Below are positions 31,969 to 40,065 of a DNA stretch of 64,000 nt, one piece after another. The position numbers and the translations under genes are program-made. Below the pieces are notes generated by a model, which had not been told where the DNA came from, searched no databases, and was given only the letters and a program-made list of their open reading frames with translations. The DNA is from Dyadobacter sp. MSC1_007 (GTDB taxonomy: Bacteria; Bacteroidota; Bacteroidia; Cytophagales; Spirosomataceae), in assembly GCF_023667495.1 (NCBI RefSeq), contig NZ_JAMOZL010000004.1:310001-374000 (forward strand). The letters are read 5' to 3'. Each line of letters starts with the position of its first letter. The stretch's first letter is position 1.

Positions 31969-34377
31969 TTAAAACAGCTCCGGATACTTATCTGGGGCCG
32001 CTTCGCGCATGATTTGGTAAACAGTATCAAAAATATCGTCCATATTCGGCTTCGAAAAATAGTCCCCGTCCGAGCCATAAGGCGGGCGGTGATCTTTCGC
32101 TGAAAGCGTTACCGGCGGCGAATCGAGCCAACGGTAGGCATTCTGCTTTTCCAAAACCTGCTGCATCATAAACGCTGACGCACTTCCGGGTAGGTCCTCA
32201 TCGGCAAAAATAACCCGGTTGGTCTTTTTAATGGATTCTACAATCATGCTGTCCACATCAAATGGTAAAAGTGTCTGGACGTCGATCACTTCGACTTCTA
32301 TGCCAGAACTTTGCAATTGAGAAGCGGCCTCCATTATAATACGACACATGGAGCCGTAGGTCACAATTGTAATATCATTTCCTTCCCGGATTATTTCAGG
32401 TTTCCCCAATGGGACGCAGTATTCGCCTATATTGTCGGGTAAAATTTCTTTTTGCCGGTAAGAATTAAGTGGCTCAACAATCAGTGCCGGATCGTCGCCT
32501 TTCATGATTGTGTTATAAAAACCGGCCGCCTGTGTAAAGTTCCGGGGTACGATCACATGAATTCCGCGGAGGCTGCTGAGCATTGTTCCCATTGGTGAAC
32601 CCGAATGCCAGATGCCTTCGAGCCGGTGCCCCCGCGTCCGGACGATCAGTGGAGCTTTTTGTCCGCCGGCAGTTCGGTAACGCAGCGAAGCCAGATCATC
32701 CGTAAGTGTCGCAAGCGCGTAGTAGATGTAATCAAAGTACTGTATTTCAACGATGGGCCTTAATCCACGCATCGCCATTCCTATTCCCTGACCGATAATG
32801 GTGGTTTCGCGGATCCCCGTATCGGTAATTCTGATTTCCCCGTATTTTTCCTGCAAACCGGCAAATCCCTGGTTCACGTCGCCTATCATGCCGATATCTT
32901 CACCCAACGCAACGACTCTCGGATCCCTGTCAAATAATGCATTGAAATAAGACCTGATCACTTCCCGTCCATCAACGACCGGGCTATCCTCCGAGAATTC
33001 AGGGGCAATCGCCGGGACCAGCATGGGGGAGTCAACAGTATCGCTATAAAGGTGCGTGTTGAAACGTTCCTTATTAGCTTCGAGATTTTGTCTTAAAAAG
33101 TCCTGTAGTACACTCTTGAAAGGGTTTTCCTCCTTGCCAATAATTCGTAACGCCTTGCGTACACTTGCTACCATATCCCTGCGCACAGGAAGATATGTTT
33201 TAGAAAGCTCATGCACCACATTGCTCATCTCAGTGGCGAAAGCGCTGGCCTTCCCAACCTCCTGCAAAAGCTGGATGGTTTCAAGGTATTCTTTATCCAA
33301 TTCCTTGCGATAAGCTTGCCAGGCCTGGTTACGGGCAGCGTGGGCTGTCTCTTTCGCCTCTTTTTCTATCTGTTCAAGTTCCTCATCCGTAGCATATCCG
33401 TTTTTCAGGATCCAGTCACGGAAACGGATATTGCAGTCGTGCTCGTGCTCCCAGTTCAACCGTTGCTTAGTCTTATAGCGCTCATGTGAGCCGGAGGTCG
33501 AATGGCCTTGTGGTTGGGTAAGCTCCGTTACGTGCACAAGCACTGGAACCTGCTCCTCCCTACATATTTTGGCTGCCTTTTGATAAGTCTCCAGCAACGC
33601 AGGATAATCCCAGCCATTCACGGTCATAATCTCGATCCCTTGCTCATCCTCACCACGTTGCAGGCCTGCCAATGCCTTGGAAATGCTGCCTTTGGTCGTC
33701 TGATATTCAATGGGAACTGATATGCCATAGCCATCATCCCAAACCGACACAAGCAAAGGGATCTGCAACACACCGGCCGCATTCATTCCCTCCCAAAACA
33801 TACCTTGAGAAGTCGACGCATCACCAATCGTTGCGAAAACGATTTCGTTGCCTTGGCGCGTAAAAGTGGTCAGGTAATGCAATTCCGGATTTGCACGGAA
33901 TAGTTTGGACGCATATGCAAGGCCCACTGCGCGTGGTATCTGGCCCGCTGTTGAAGAAATGTCACAAACGGAATTGTACAATTTTGTCTGATCCAGCCAT
34001 TGCCCGTTTTCGTCCAGCCAACGCGTCGAAAAGTGACCGTTCATCGACCTTCCGCCGGTGCTTGGCTCATGTTCAAGATCTGCGTGGGCGTACATCTGGG
34101 CAAAAAATTGCTGCCAGGACAAGTTCCCGACAGCCGCTTCGATGGTCTGGTCGCGATAATAGCCGGATCGAAAATCTCCGCGGTTAAATGCCTTTGCAAG
34201 CGCTATTTGAGCTATTTCTTTGCCATCTCCAAAAATCCCGAATTTCGAACGGCCGCCCATTGTATCCTTCCTCCCCAGCAAACTTACCTGACGACTCTCG
34301 CATGCTAAGCGATAATCATTGGTAATATTTTCTTTTGTCAAAACACTGGAACCGGTCAAACTATCATTTTGAAGCAT
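31969..34377 (-). CDS. 2-oxoacid dehydrogenase E1, fused alpha and beta subunits
   Basis: About 802 residues from the ATG at 34377. The alpha part (about 30-400) has the thiamine diphosphate motif starting GDASTSQGMFWEGMN and ending in WDDGYGIS, where Asp replaces the usual Asn. The beta part (about 480-800) has GEDIGMIGDVNQG, EIQYFDYIYYA and a transketolase C-domain. Fused E1 of this sort is common in Bacteroidota and usually assigned to branched-chain 2-oxoacids. E2 and E3 are not in the window. It heads a tight four-gene run with pglC-, pglD- and pglE-like genes. Confidence 0.88.
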   Translation of the reverse strand: MLQNDSLTGSSVLTKENITNDYRLACESRQVSLLGRKDTMGGRSKFGIFGDGKEIAQIALAKAFNRGDFRSGYYRDQTIEAAVGNLSWQQFFAQMYAHADLEHEPSTGGRSMNGHFSTRWLDENGQWLDQTKLYNSVCDISSTAGQIPRAVGLAYASKLFRANPELHYLTTFTRQGNEIVFATIGDASTSQGMFWEGMNAAGVLQIPLLVSVWDDGYGISVPIEYQTTKGSISKALAGLQRGEDEQGIEIMTVNGWDYPALLETYQKAAKICREEQVPVLVHVTELTQPQGHSTSGSHERYKTKQRLNWEHEHDCNIRFRDWILKNGYATDEELEQIEKEAKETAHAARNQAWQAYRKELDKEYLETIQLLQEVGKASAFATEMSNVVHELSKTYLPVRRDMVASVRKALRIIGKEENPFKSVLQDFLRQNLEANKERFNTHLYSDTVDSPMLVPAIAPEFSEDSPVVDGREVIRSYFNALFDRDPRVVALGEDIGMIGDVNQGFAGLQEKYGEIRITDTGIRETTIIGQGIGMAMRGLRPIVEIQYFDYIYYALATLTDDLASLRYRTAGGQKAPLIVRTRGHRLEGIWHSGSPMGTMLSSLRGIHVIVPRNFTQAAGFYNTIMKGDDPALIVEPLNSYRQKEILPDNIGEYCVPLGKPEIIREGNDITIVTYGSMCRIIMEAASQLQSSGIEVEVIDVQTLLPFDVDSMIVESIKKTNRVIFADEDLPGSASAFMMQQVLEKQNAYRWLDSPPVTLSAKDHRPPYGSDGDYFSKPNMDDIFDTVYQIMREAAPDKYPELF

Positions 34378-34380
34378 AAG

Positions 34381-34388
34381 CAAAAGTA
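34381..34388 (-). promoter_or_regulatory. -7 box at the E1 start
   Basis: TACTTTTG on the minus strand, followed by C, ends only 3 bp before the ATG at 34377. A transcript from it would be leaderless or nearly so, or the real start lies a few codons inside. No -33 TTG at the right distance was seen. Confidence 0.4.
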
Positions 34389-34476
34389 ACGGGGTTTATT
34401 CCGTAAGTTAAATTACGTTTTTTTGAATGCAAGCCAAAATTATGCAGGAAAATTCTAATCCGGGCACCGGCTGCTA

Positions 34477-34484
34477 TACTTTTG
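34477..34484 (+). promoter_or_regulatory. -7 box candidate for the DUF1573 gene
   Basis: TACTTTTG lies 99 bp upstream of the DUF1573 ATG. A second, weaker option is TTG (34490s) with TAACTTTT near 34520, which gives a shorter leader. Confidence 0.4.
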
Positions 34485-34583
34485 ACCCGTTGTTAATATT
34501 GGTTAATGATTATTATATTTAACTTTTATGCGTTAATCTTGTTTAACAATAAGTTTTTCACCACTTAAAGTATAGTTACAACT

Positions 34584-34979
34584 ATGAAAGTATTCTTTTC
34601 AGCGCTGGTTTTAATCCTGGGCCTGACCACCGTAAGTTTCGCTCAGAAAGGTGTTTTGAAATTCAAAGAAGAAACACACAAATTCGGCAAAGTACCACAA
34701 GGAACTCCTGTTACGCACGAATTTACATTTACCAACACAGGTTCTGACCCTGTGATCCTTTCAAATGTGACAGTTTCTTGCGGTTGCACTACTCCGGTAT
34801 GGTCTAAAGAGCCTGTACTTCCAGGTAAAACAGGAACCGTAAAAGCTACATTCAATGCAGCAGCAGCAGGTCCTTTCAACAAACCTGTAACCGTTTTCAG
34901 CAACACAGAAGGTGGTTCGATCACATTGTACCTGAATGGCGAAGTAGTTCCAAAAGCAGCCAAGCCTTCTACCAAGTAA
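34584..34979 (+). CDS. DUF1573 exported Ig-like protein
   Basis: 131 residues: a signal peptide ending at about SFAQ (residue 21) and a single DUF1573 Ig-like domain. Hallmarks are HKFGKVPQGTPVTHEFTFTN and the VSCGCTTP motif. The family is abundant in Bacteroidota and exported, with unknown function. It is monocistronic: a long AT-rich leader is upstream and a terminator at 35003-35034 downstream. Confidence 0.88.
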   Translation: MKVFFSALVLILGLTTVSFAQKGVLKFKEETHKFGKVPQGTPVTHEFTFTNTGSDPVILSNVTVSCGCTTPVWSKEPVLPGKTGTVKATFNAAAAGPFNKPVTVFSNTEGGSITLYLNGEVVPKAAKPSTK

Positions 34980-35002
34980 GGTTTTTTCGATACAATATCC
35001 GC

Positions 35003-35034
35003 AAGCCGCTCCTCAATGGGCGGCTTATTTTTTT
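35003..35034 (+). terminator. Intrinsic terminator after the DUF1573 gene
   Basis: Arms AAGCCGC (35003-35009) and GCGGCTT (35020-35026), 10-nt loop, then ATTTTTTT. Confidence 0.88.
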
Positions 35035-35049
35035 GCTGCGAATTCTTGA

Positions 35050-37965
35050 TCAATAGGCTGAACGATCGTAGAATGAACGGCGGCGGGTTACTTTCAGGTC
35101 TTGAAGAATGGCGGACTTCACTTTGAGTGTAAAAGCGTAATTGCTCACGCGTGAGGCGCTTCCCGCAAATGGCGTCCAGCTGAAACTCATGTCCCAGCAG
35201 TGCAGATCGCGGAAAAGGGTCAGCTGTGTAATAGTGGGCTGAAATGCTGTGAAGTCAAACCCGCTGCTGACGCTGATCTTGAAGTTTTTGGATAAACTCA
35301 AATCACCCGTTGCCTGAATGGCCTGGATGAGCTGCGCCTTCGAAAGTCCAGGCTTGGTAAGGCCAAAGTTGTAGTTTAGCGAGAGGTTCCAGGGCACGTC
35401 GAAGTCTACATACAAATCGGGATTTTGTTGCACAAACTCCTTCATTTCGCGCTTGGCCTCCGCATCCGGGTCATTTATATTGGGTTGCGTCGGATTCTTG
35501 GTTTCTGCCGACTTGCCTTTTGGCGAAAAGTTGGTCCCGAGCGTAAATCCGAGGTTCTGGAGATTCGCAATGCCCTGCCCCTGTGAAATCGCATACCTGT
35601 TGATCTTCGTTCCTACCTGATTGCCGATAATGTTAGGATTGGCCTGATAAGCATAAGGGTCCAGGTTCATATTGAAGTTCAGGTTCAGGTTACGCCCGAT
35701 CCTTGCATTCGCATTTACTGTAATGTTCGAGAGGTTTAAGGAATCGGCCAGAAGGTTATAACTTCCCCCCAAACTCAGGTTATCCAGCAGCGAAACCTTT
35801 TCAAACTGGGCCGCAGCGGTATCGCTTTTACTTTTCAGTTTCATTTCAAAGGAGTTGTTTAAACTAAATGAAATGACACTTGAAGCCCGCCCATTCCCAA
35901 CTCCTGAACCCACACCACGAAATTTCGAAAGTGACAAATCCCGAACGCGCCCATCACGGTCCAAAATTGTCATCCTTTCATAGAATCCAAAAGCATCGCC
36001 GGTAAAATCAGGCGTGTATGTAAATGAAACAGAAGGGATTACCGTATGCCGGATCGCTTCCAAACGACTGCCACCGACAAAGAAGGTTCCATAAAAACGC
36101 GTGTTCATTCCCGCACCGAAATTGTAGGAATATTCGGTTCCAACCTGTTTCAGCGTATCGATCCGGATAGAATCGCCACCAAGGTGGGTGTAACGATATT
36201 GCTTTGTGAATACTTCACCTGACAGCGACATACTAGGCGTGATGTTCACAAATCGTAAAACTTTGAAGTTAGGAAGTGAAATCGGAAGACTATACCTGCC
36301 CGTAAACTGGGCGTCACTTAACATATCAGGCAGGTTTTTCACATTAAAAGAGACAATCTTCGTCTTATTAACGCGCGATGTGTCGACCCCGTTCGGCGTT
36401 ACCACCACAAATCCTAACCGGCTGTAAGACGTGTCAATCGCTGTCAGGGAGTTGGTAAGCGCATAATTTCCACTGAAATCGAGTCCAAGACGGAAGCTCT
36501 CGTACCAGCGGCCCCGACCGCCTTTTAATGCAAAAGGAGCGATCTGGTTAACGCCGAAACTGAAATCTGTGGAAGCATTGGTCTTGCCATTTTGCTTAAT
36601 GTCGCTACCCGGCACTTTCTGTCCGAAGTTCTGGTTCACACGCAAGCTCGCCGCCGCCCTCATGTATTGCCCGAAAGTTCGATTGTATTGTACGGACGAA
36701 CTAGCCACGTTGGAAGTATATTTTGTAATATCGGCTTCCTGGAACTGATTATAAGTGTTACTACTGATATTCACATTCGCCGAGAATGTGGAATTGCCCC
36801 GCGCCTTGGGTGCGTGCGACCACATGATGCTATAATCATTGGTCCCGCCCCGACCCAAAAGCTTGTCAAGTTCGTCGCTGGACTTGTTTTTATTAAACCT
36901 TACCGCAAGGTTGCCCGAATACTGATAGCGTTTGATGTATGAGGACGAAACCCCCAGCCCCCAGCTTCCATTAGAATAGATCTGACCGGTTACAATTGCG
37001 TTGATGTATTCGCTGATCGCGAAATAGTAGCCGCCTTCTCGTAGGTAGAACCCACGCCCGTTTGGTTCCTCTCCGTAAGTCGGAAATATGATCCCGCTGG
37101 TCCCCGTTTCTTTCTTTTTAGGAAAAGGGAAAAAACCGAAAGGTAATGCAATAGGCAATGGTACATCGCTGATTACCAGGTTAAATGGCCCGGAAATCAC
37201 CTGCTTTTTATTGACCATCTTAATCTTCGGCGCATTGATGTAATAATGCGGGTGTGTGAGGTTACAAGTGGTGTAAATCGAATGGCGAATGTAGAAGTTA
37301 CCGTCCGCGTCCTTTTTTACTTTTTCTCCCCGAATATTGCCATCCCCTTCCTGGGTTACAATCCCCTGGATCAATGCTTTTTTAGACTGAAAATTATACC
37401 GGATCTCCTTTGTATTGTAAGTTTCCGGGCCATCCTGGAATATAGGTTCACCAGCCATTTTTTTAGCCGTTGAGTCATAGGTTCCTACCGCATACACTTC
37501 GTTGGTAACCCAGTTGAGGCGGATGTAATTGGCTTTGAGATTGATCGTTCCATAATTCACCTCCGCATTACCATATAGGTGAACCTGTTTCAAAACCGCG
37601 TCCATAATCGTGGAATCCTCCGCGGTATATTCAACTGTATTTTGGAGGTCGTCGGGATTAGAGAGGCTGTCGGCAGCTGTTGAGTCCGCTGGTAAGCCAT
37701 TGTTAGCCAATGCAGTATCACCTTTTGCTACTGTTCCTGGAACGGACGTACCGGGCCTACCGGTACGGGAAGTATCCGAACCTGCTTGCTTTTGCACTGT
37801 AAGAAGGGAATCCGCAGATTGCTTCGCAGAAGTCGAATTTTTGAGCTTACCCTGATTTTTCCCGGAACCCTTGGAGCGTTGCTGCACACATGCCACAGTG
37901 CTGAACAGGAGAAACGCCGCAACTACTGACGATATAATAATCGCCTTTCTTTTCAGTTCTAACAA
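35050..37965 (-). CDS. lptD: LPS-assembly outer-membrane protein LptD
   Basis: 971 residues. The N-terminal signal segment (about 8-26) is followed by a Ser/Thr/Lys-rich linker to about residue 105. An OstA/LptA-like jellyroll (about 118-280) and a large C-terminal barrel follow, as in Bacteroidota LptD. The barrel signature begins around LPFGFFPFP and SGIIFPTYGE. It inserts LPS into the outer leaflet. The apparent start codon is TTG (37963-37965); no in-frame ATG exists nearby, and the minus-strand -7 box at 37992-37999 gives a fitting leader. Confidence 0.92.
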   Translation of the reverse strand: MLELKRKAIIISSVVAAFLLFSTVACVQQRSKGSGKNQGKLKNSTSAKQSADSLLTVQKQAGSDTSRTGRPGTSVPGTVAKGDTALANNGLPADSTAADSLSNPDDLQNTVEYTAEDSTIMDAVLKQVHLYGNAEVNYGTINLKANYIRLNWVTNEVYAVGTYDSTAKKMAGEPIFQDGPETYNTKEIRYNFQSKKALIQGIVTQEGDGNIRGEKVKKDADGNFYIRHSIYTTCNLTHPHYYINAPKIKMVNKKQVISGPFNLVISDVPLPIALPFGFFPFPKKKETGTSGIIFPTYGEEPNGRGFYLREGGYYFAISEYINAIVTGQIYSNGSWGLGVSSSYIKRYQYSGNLAVRFNKNKSSDELDKLLGRGGTNDYSIMWSHAPKARGNSTFSANVNISSNTYNQFQEADITKYTSNVASSSVQYNRTFGQYMRAAASLRVNQNFGQKVPGSDIKQNGKTNASTDFSFGVNQIAPFALKGGRGRWYESFRLGLDFSGNYALTNSLTAIDTSYSRLGFVVVTPNGVDTSRVNKTKIVSFNVKNLPDMLSDAQFTGRYSLPISLPNFKVLRFVNITPSMSLSGEVFTKQYRYTHLGGDSIRIDTLKQVGTEYSYNFGAGMNTRFYGTFFVGGSRLEAIRHTVIPSVSFTYTPDFTGDAFGFYERMTILDRDGRVRDLSLSKFRGVGSGVGNGRASSVISFSLNNSFEMKLKSKSDTAAAQFEKVSLLDNLSLGGSYNLLADSLNLSNITVNANARIGRNLNLNFNMNLDPYAYQANPNIIGNQVGTKINRYAISQGQGIANLQNLGFTLGTNFSPKGKSAETKNPTQPNINDPDAEAKREMKEFVQQNPDLYVDFDVPWNLSLNYNFGLTKPGLSKAQLIQAIQATGDLSLSKNFKISVSSGFDFTAFQPTITQLTLFRDLHCWDMSFSWTPFAGSASRVSNYAFTLKVKSAILQDLKVTRRRSFYDRSAY

Positions 37966-37971
37966 ATAGCG

Positions 37972-37979
37972 TATTTTTG
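37972..37979 (+). promoter_or_regulatory. -7 box for the amidase gene
   Basis: TATTTTTG followed by C, 61 bp before the amidase ATG. Its upstream half lies inside the start of lptD. Confidence 0.55.
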
Positions 37980-37991
37980 CATATCGAATGT

Positions 37992-37999
37992 CAAAATTA
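37992..37999 (-). promoter_or_regulatory. -7 box for lptD
   Basis: TAATTTTG on the minus strand, 27 bp upstream of the lptD TTG. It faces the amidase -7 box 12 bp away, so the predicted transcription starts coincide near 37986. Confidence 0.5.
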
Positions 38000-38040
38000 G
38001 CAGAGAAACCTCTTTCGAGTAACGCCCCAATTAAAAAATA

Positions 38041-38838
38041 ATGTTAAAACTTCTTAAATTAGTAATTGTAGCAAGTTTTATGCTGGCGAGTGTCGCCTTT
38101 GTTTTTCAGCAGGAACCGGTTACTTCTAAATCAGGCAGCAAGGTTAATACAGTCGTTATCGACGCCGGTCACGGTGGAAAAGATCCCGGAACAAGGGGCA
38201 GAAATACAAAGGAAAAAGATGTGGCCCTTGCCGTTGCGCTCGAACTCGGCCGCAAGATCAAAGAAGAAACCCCCGATGTCAAGGTACTATATACGCGCTC
38301 CACGGATGTGTTCATCGAACTGGGAGAGCGTTCTGCATTCGCCAACCGTAACAATGCGGACCTTTTTATTTCCATCCATTGCAATGCTACGCCCCGCTCG
38401 CGGTCGGTAAGAGGTACGGAAACCTTTGTAATGGGTTTGCACAAAACCGAAGGTAACCTGGAAGTGGCAAAAAGGGAGAACTCAGTAATCTTGCAAGAAA
38501 CAAACTACAAACAAAAATACAAGGGATTTGACCCTAATTCGCCATTGGCGCATATTATGCTGGCCAACTACCAGAGTGCATTTATTTCCAGCAGCCTCCG
38601 CCTGGCCGATCTCATCGAAAAGAAATTTCAATCAGTGTCCGAAAGGGAGAGCCGGGGCGTAAAGCAGGCGGGATTCCTCGTACTATGGCGTTGCGCAATG
38701 CCCAGCGTGTTGATCGAAACGGGCTTTTTGTCGTCACCGGATGAAGAGGATTACCTAAGTTCGGAAGAAGGTCAGGAAGAAGTTGCCAAATGCATTCACC
38801 ACGCGTTTATGGCTTACAAAAAAGATATGGACCGATAA
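38041..38838 (+). CDS. N-acetylmuramoyl-L-alanine amidase (AmiC-type catalytic domain)
   Basis: 265 residues with a signal segment (about 1-22). The Amidase_3 domain spans about 35-260, with zinc ligands in VIDAGHGG (His), an early Glu (ELGRKI region) and SIHCNA (His). The catalytic Glu is in LIETGFLSSPDEE. It cleaves the amide between MurNAc and the stem peptide during septum splitting or wall turnover. It is followed by an MCE gene after 141 bp; that pairing is familiar in Bacteroidota. Confidence 0.93.
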   Translation: MLKLLKLVIVASFMLASVAFVFQQEPVTSKSGSKVNTVVIDAGHGGKDPGTRGRNTKEKDVALAVALELGRKIKEETPDVKVLYTRSTDVFIELGERSAFANRNNADLFISIHCNATPRSRSVRGTETFVMGLHKTEGNLEVAKRENSVILQETNYKQKYKGFDPNSPLAHIMLANYQSAFISSSLRLADLIEKKFQSVSERESRGVKQAGFLVLWRCAMPSVLIETGFLSSPDEEDYLSSEEGQEEVAKCIHHAFMAYKKDMDR

Positions 38839-38882
38839 GTAACCGGTCATGTAATGCTTTGATTTGTCAAAACAATTTTTGA

Positions 38883-38889
38883 TACTTTG
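38883..38889 (+). promoter_or_regulatory. Possible promoter for the MCE gene
   Basis: A short variant -7 box TACTTTG has a TTG at 38864-38866, 16 nt upstream. It lies 91 bp before the mlaD-like ATG. The one-base-shorter box makes this weak. Confidence 0.35.
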
Positions 38890-38979
38890 GTGTTAAACCT
38901 GAAAATCATATCAATAAAGGTTATTTGGAAGTTTAATACCGCATATGCCTGATGATCGGGCAGGTCAAATATTTAGTCC

Positions 38980-39945
38980 ATGAAAATATCAAGAGAAGCA
39001 AAAGTCGGAATGATGGCCATCTTAGCCATTGTCATGTTGTATTTCGGCTTTCATATCCTCAAAGGCTCCGATGTATTTTCCAGAACCTACAAATACTACA
39101 TCGTTTACGACAATATCGACGGGCTCACGGCATCCAATCCGGTCCTGTTGAATGGCTTGAACGTGGGGCGGGTACAGGAAATCAGACTACTTCAAAACAG
39201 GCAGAATAAGCTGCTGGTCACTATTGATGTGCAAAAGAGCATTGCGGTGCCAAAAGGCACTTCCGCTGTGCTCGCAGACGGTGGCCTGCTGGGTGGAAAA
39301 GTTATTCACCTCACAATGGGCACAGGCACGCCGATGCTGGAAGGCGACACACTCATATCCAAAAAAGAATCGGGTATTTCGGCTGTTTTGCAGGAAAAAG
39401 CATTGCCGCTCGTTTCCCACGCCGACTCCCTGATCAAAAACCTCGACGTTGTTGTGGGCGGTTTCCAGGAAACCGGACTGATCCTGAACCAGGTACTCAG
39501 AAATTACAACCAGACCGGTTCAAACTTGCAAGGGCTTTTGAATGAAAACAGAAGCAACCTGCTCGCATTGACTGCCAATCTTAATAAGCTCTCGACCTCA
39601 TTAGTCGAAACTGAAAAAGAACTGAAACCGCTTTTAGCAAAAACCGGTACATTGGCCGATTCTCTGAATGCATTGCGGCTGGGTGAAACGGTCAAAAATG
39701 CCAATCAGACCATCAAGGAACTGCACACGCTCCTGGCGAGCGTAGAAGCGGGTAAAGGGACGGCAGGTAAGCTGATCAAAGACGAAACGCTTTATAACAA
39801 CCTCGACCGCACGTTAGTGAGTATGAACAAATTGCTCACCAACTTCCGCGAACATCCGAAGCGTTATGTCAATATCTCTGTTTTCAGCAAAAAAGACAAA
39901 GGCCCGGCCGAATCACCGCTCGACACCGCTACGAAGATCAAATAG
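38980..39945 (+). CDS. MCE-family (MlaD-like) lipid transport protein
   Basis: 321 residues. One N-terminal membrane anchor (about 11-29) is followed by an MCE domain (about 38-115: YDNIDGLTASNPVLLNGLNVG). A long helical, coiled-coil-like region extends to about residue 300. MCE proteins move phospholipids between membranes with an MlaE/MlaF-type ABC transporter; those partners are not in this window. The location next to amidase and lptD fits an envelope role. Confidence 0.9.
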   Translation: MKISREAKVGMMAILAIVMLYFGFHILKGSDVFSRTYKYYIVYDNIDGLTASNPVLLNGLNVGRVQEIRLLQNRQNKLLVTIDVQKSIAVPKGTSAVLADGGLLGGKVIHLTMGTGTPMLEGDTLISKKESGISAVLQEKALPLVSHADSLIKNLDVVVGGFQETGLILNQVLRNYNQTGSNLQGLLNENRSNLLALTANLNKLSTSLVETEKELKPLLAKTGTLADSLNALRLGETVKNANQTIKELHTLLASVEAGKGTAGKLIKDETLYNNLDRTLVSMNKLLTNFREHPKRYVNISVFSKKDKGPAESPLDTATKIK

Positions 39946-39978
39946 TACGCTGGTCTCCTATTTTAGAAATTAATATTG

Positions 39979-40010
39979 AAGTCGTTTGCTTACCGGTAAA
40001 CGACTTTTTA
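39979..40010 (+). terminator. Intrinsic terminator after the MCE gene
   Basis: Arms AAGTCGTTT (39979-39987) and AAACGACTT (39998-40006) followed by TTTT. The loop itself contains the palindrome TTACCGGTAA. Confidence 0.85.
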
Positions 40011-40065
40011 TTTTTGAAAAAGGCCGTTGCGCGCGGCATTCTCACCCACACCATTCTTCATCATC

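Noticed and set aside
31959..32078. Upstream extension of the pglC-like frame
   Set aside because: It overlaps the 3' end of the E1 gene and places 40 unrelated residues before the usual N-terminus.
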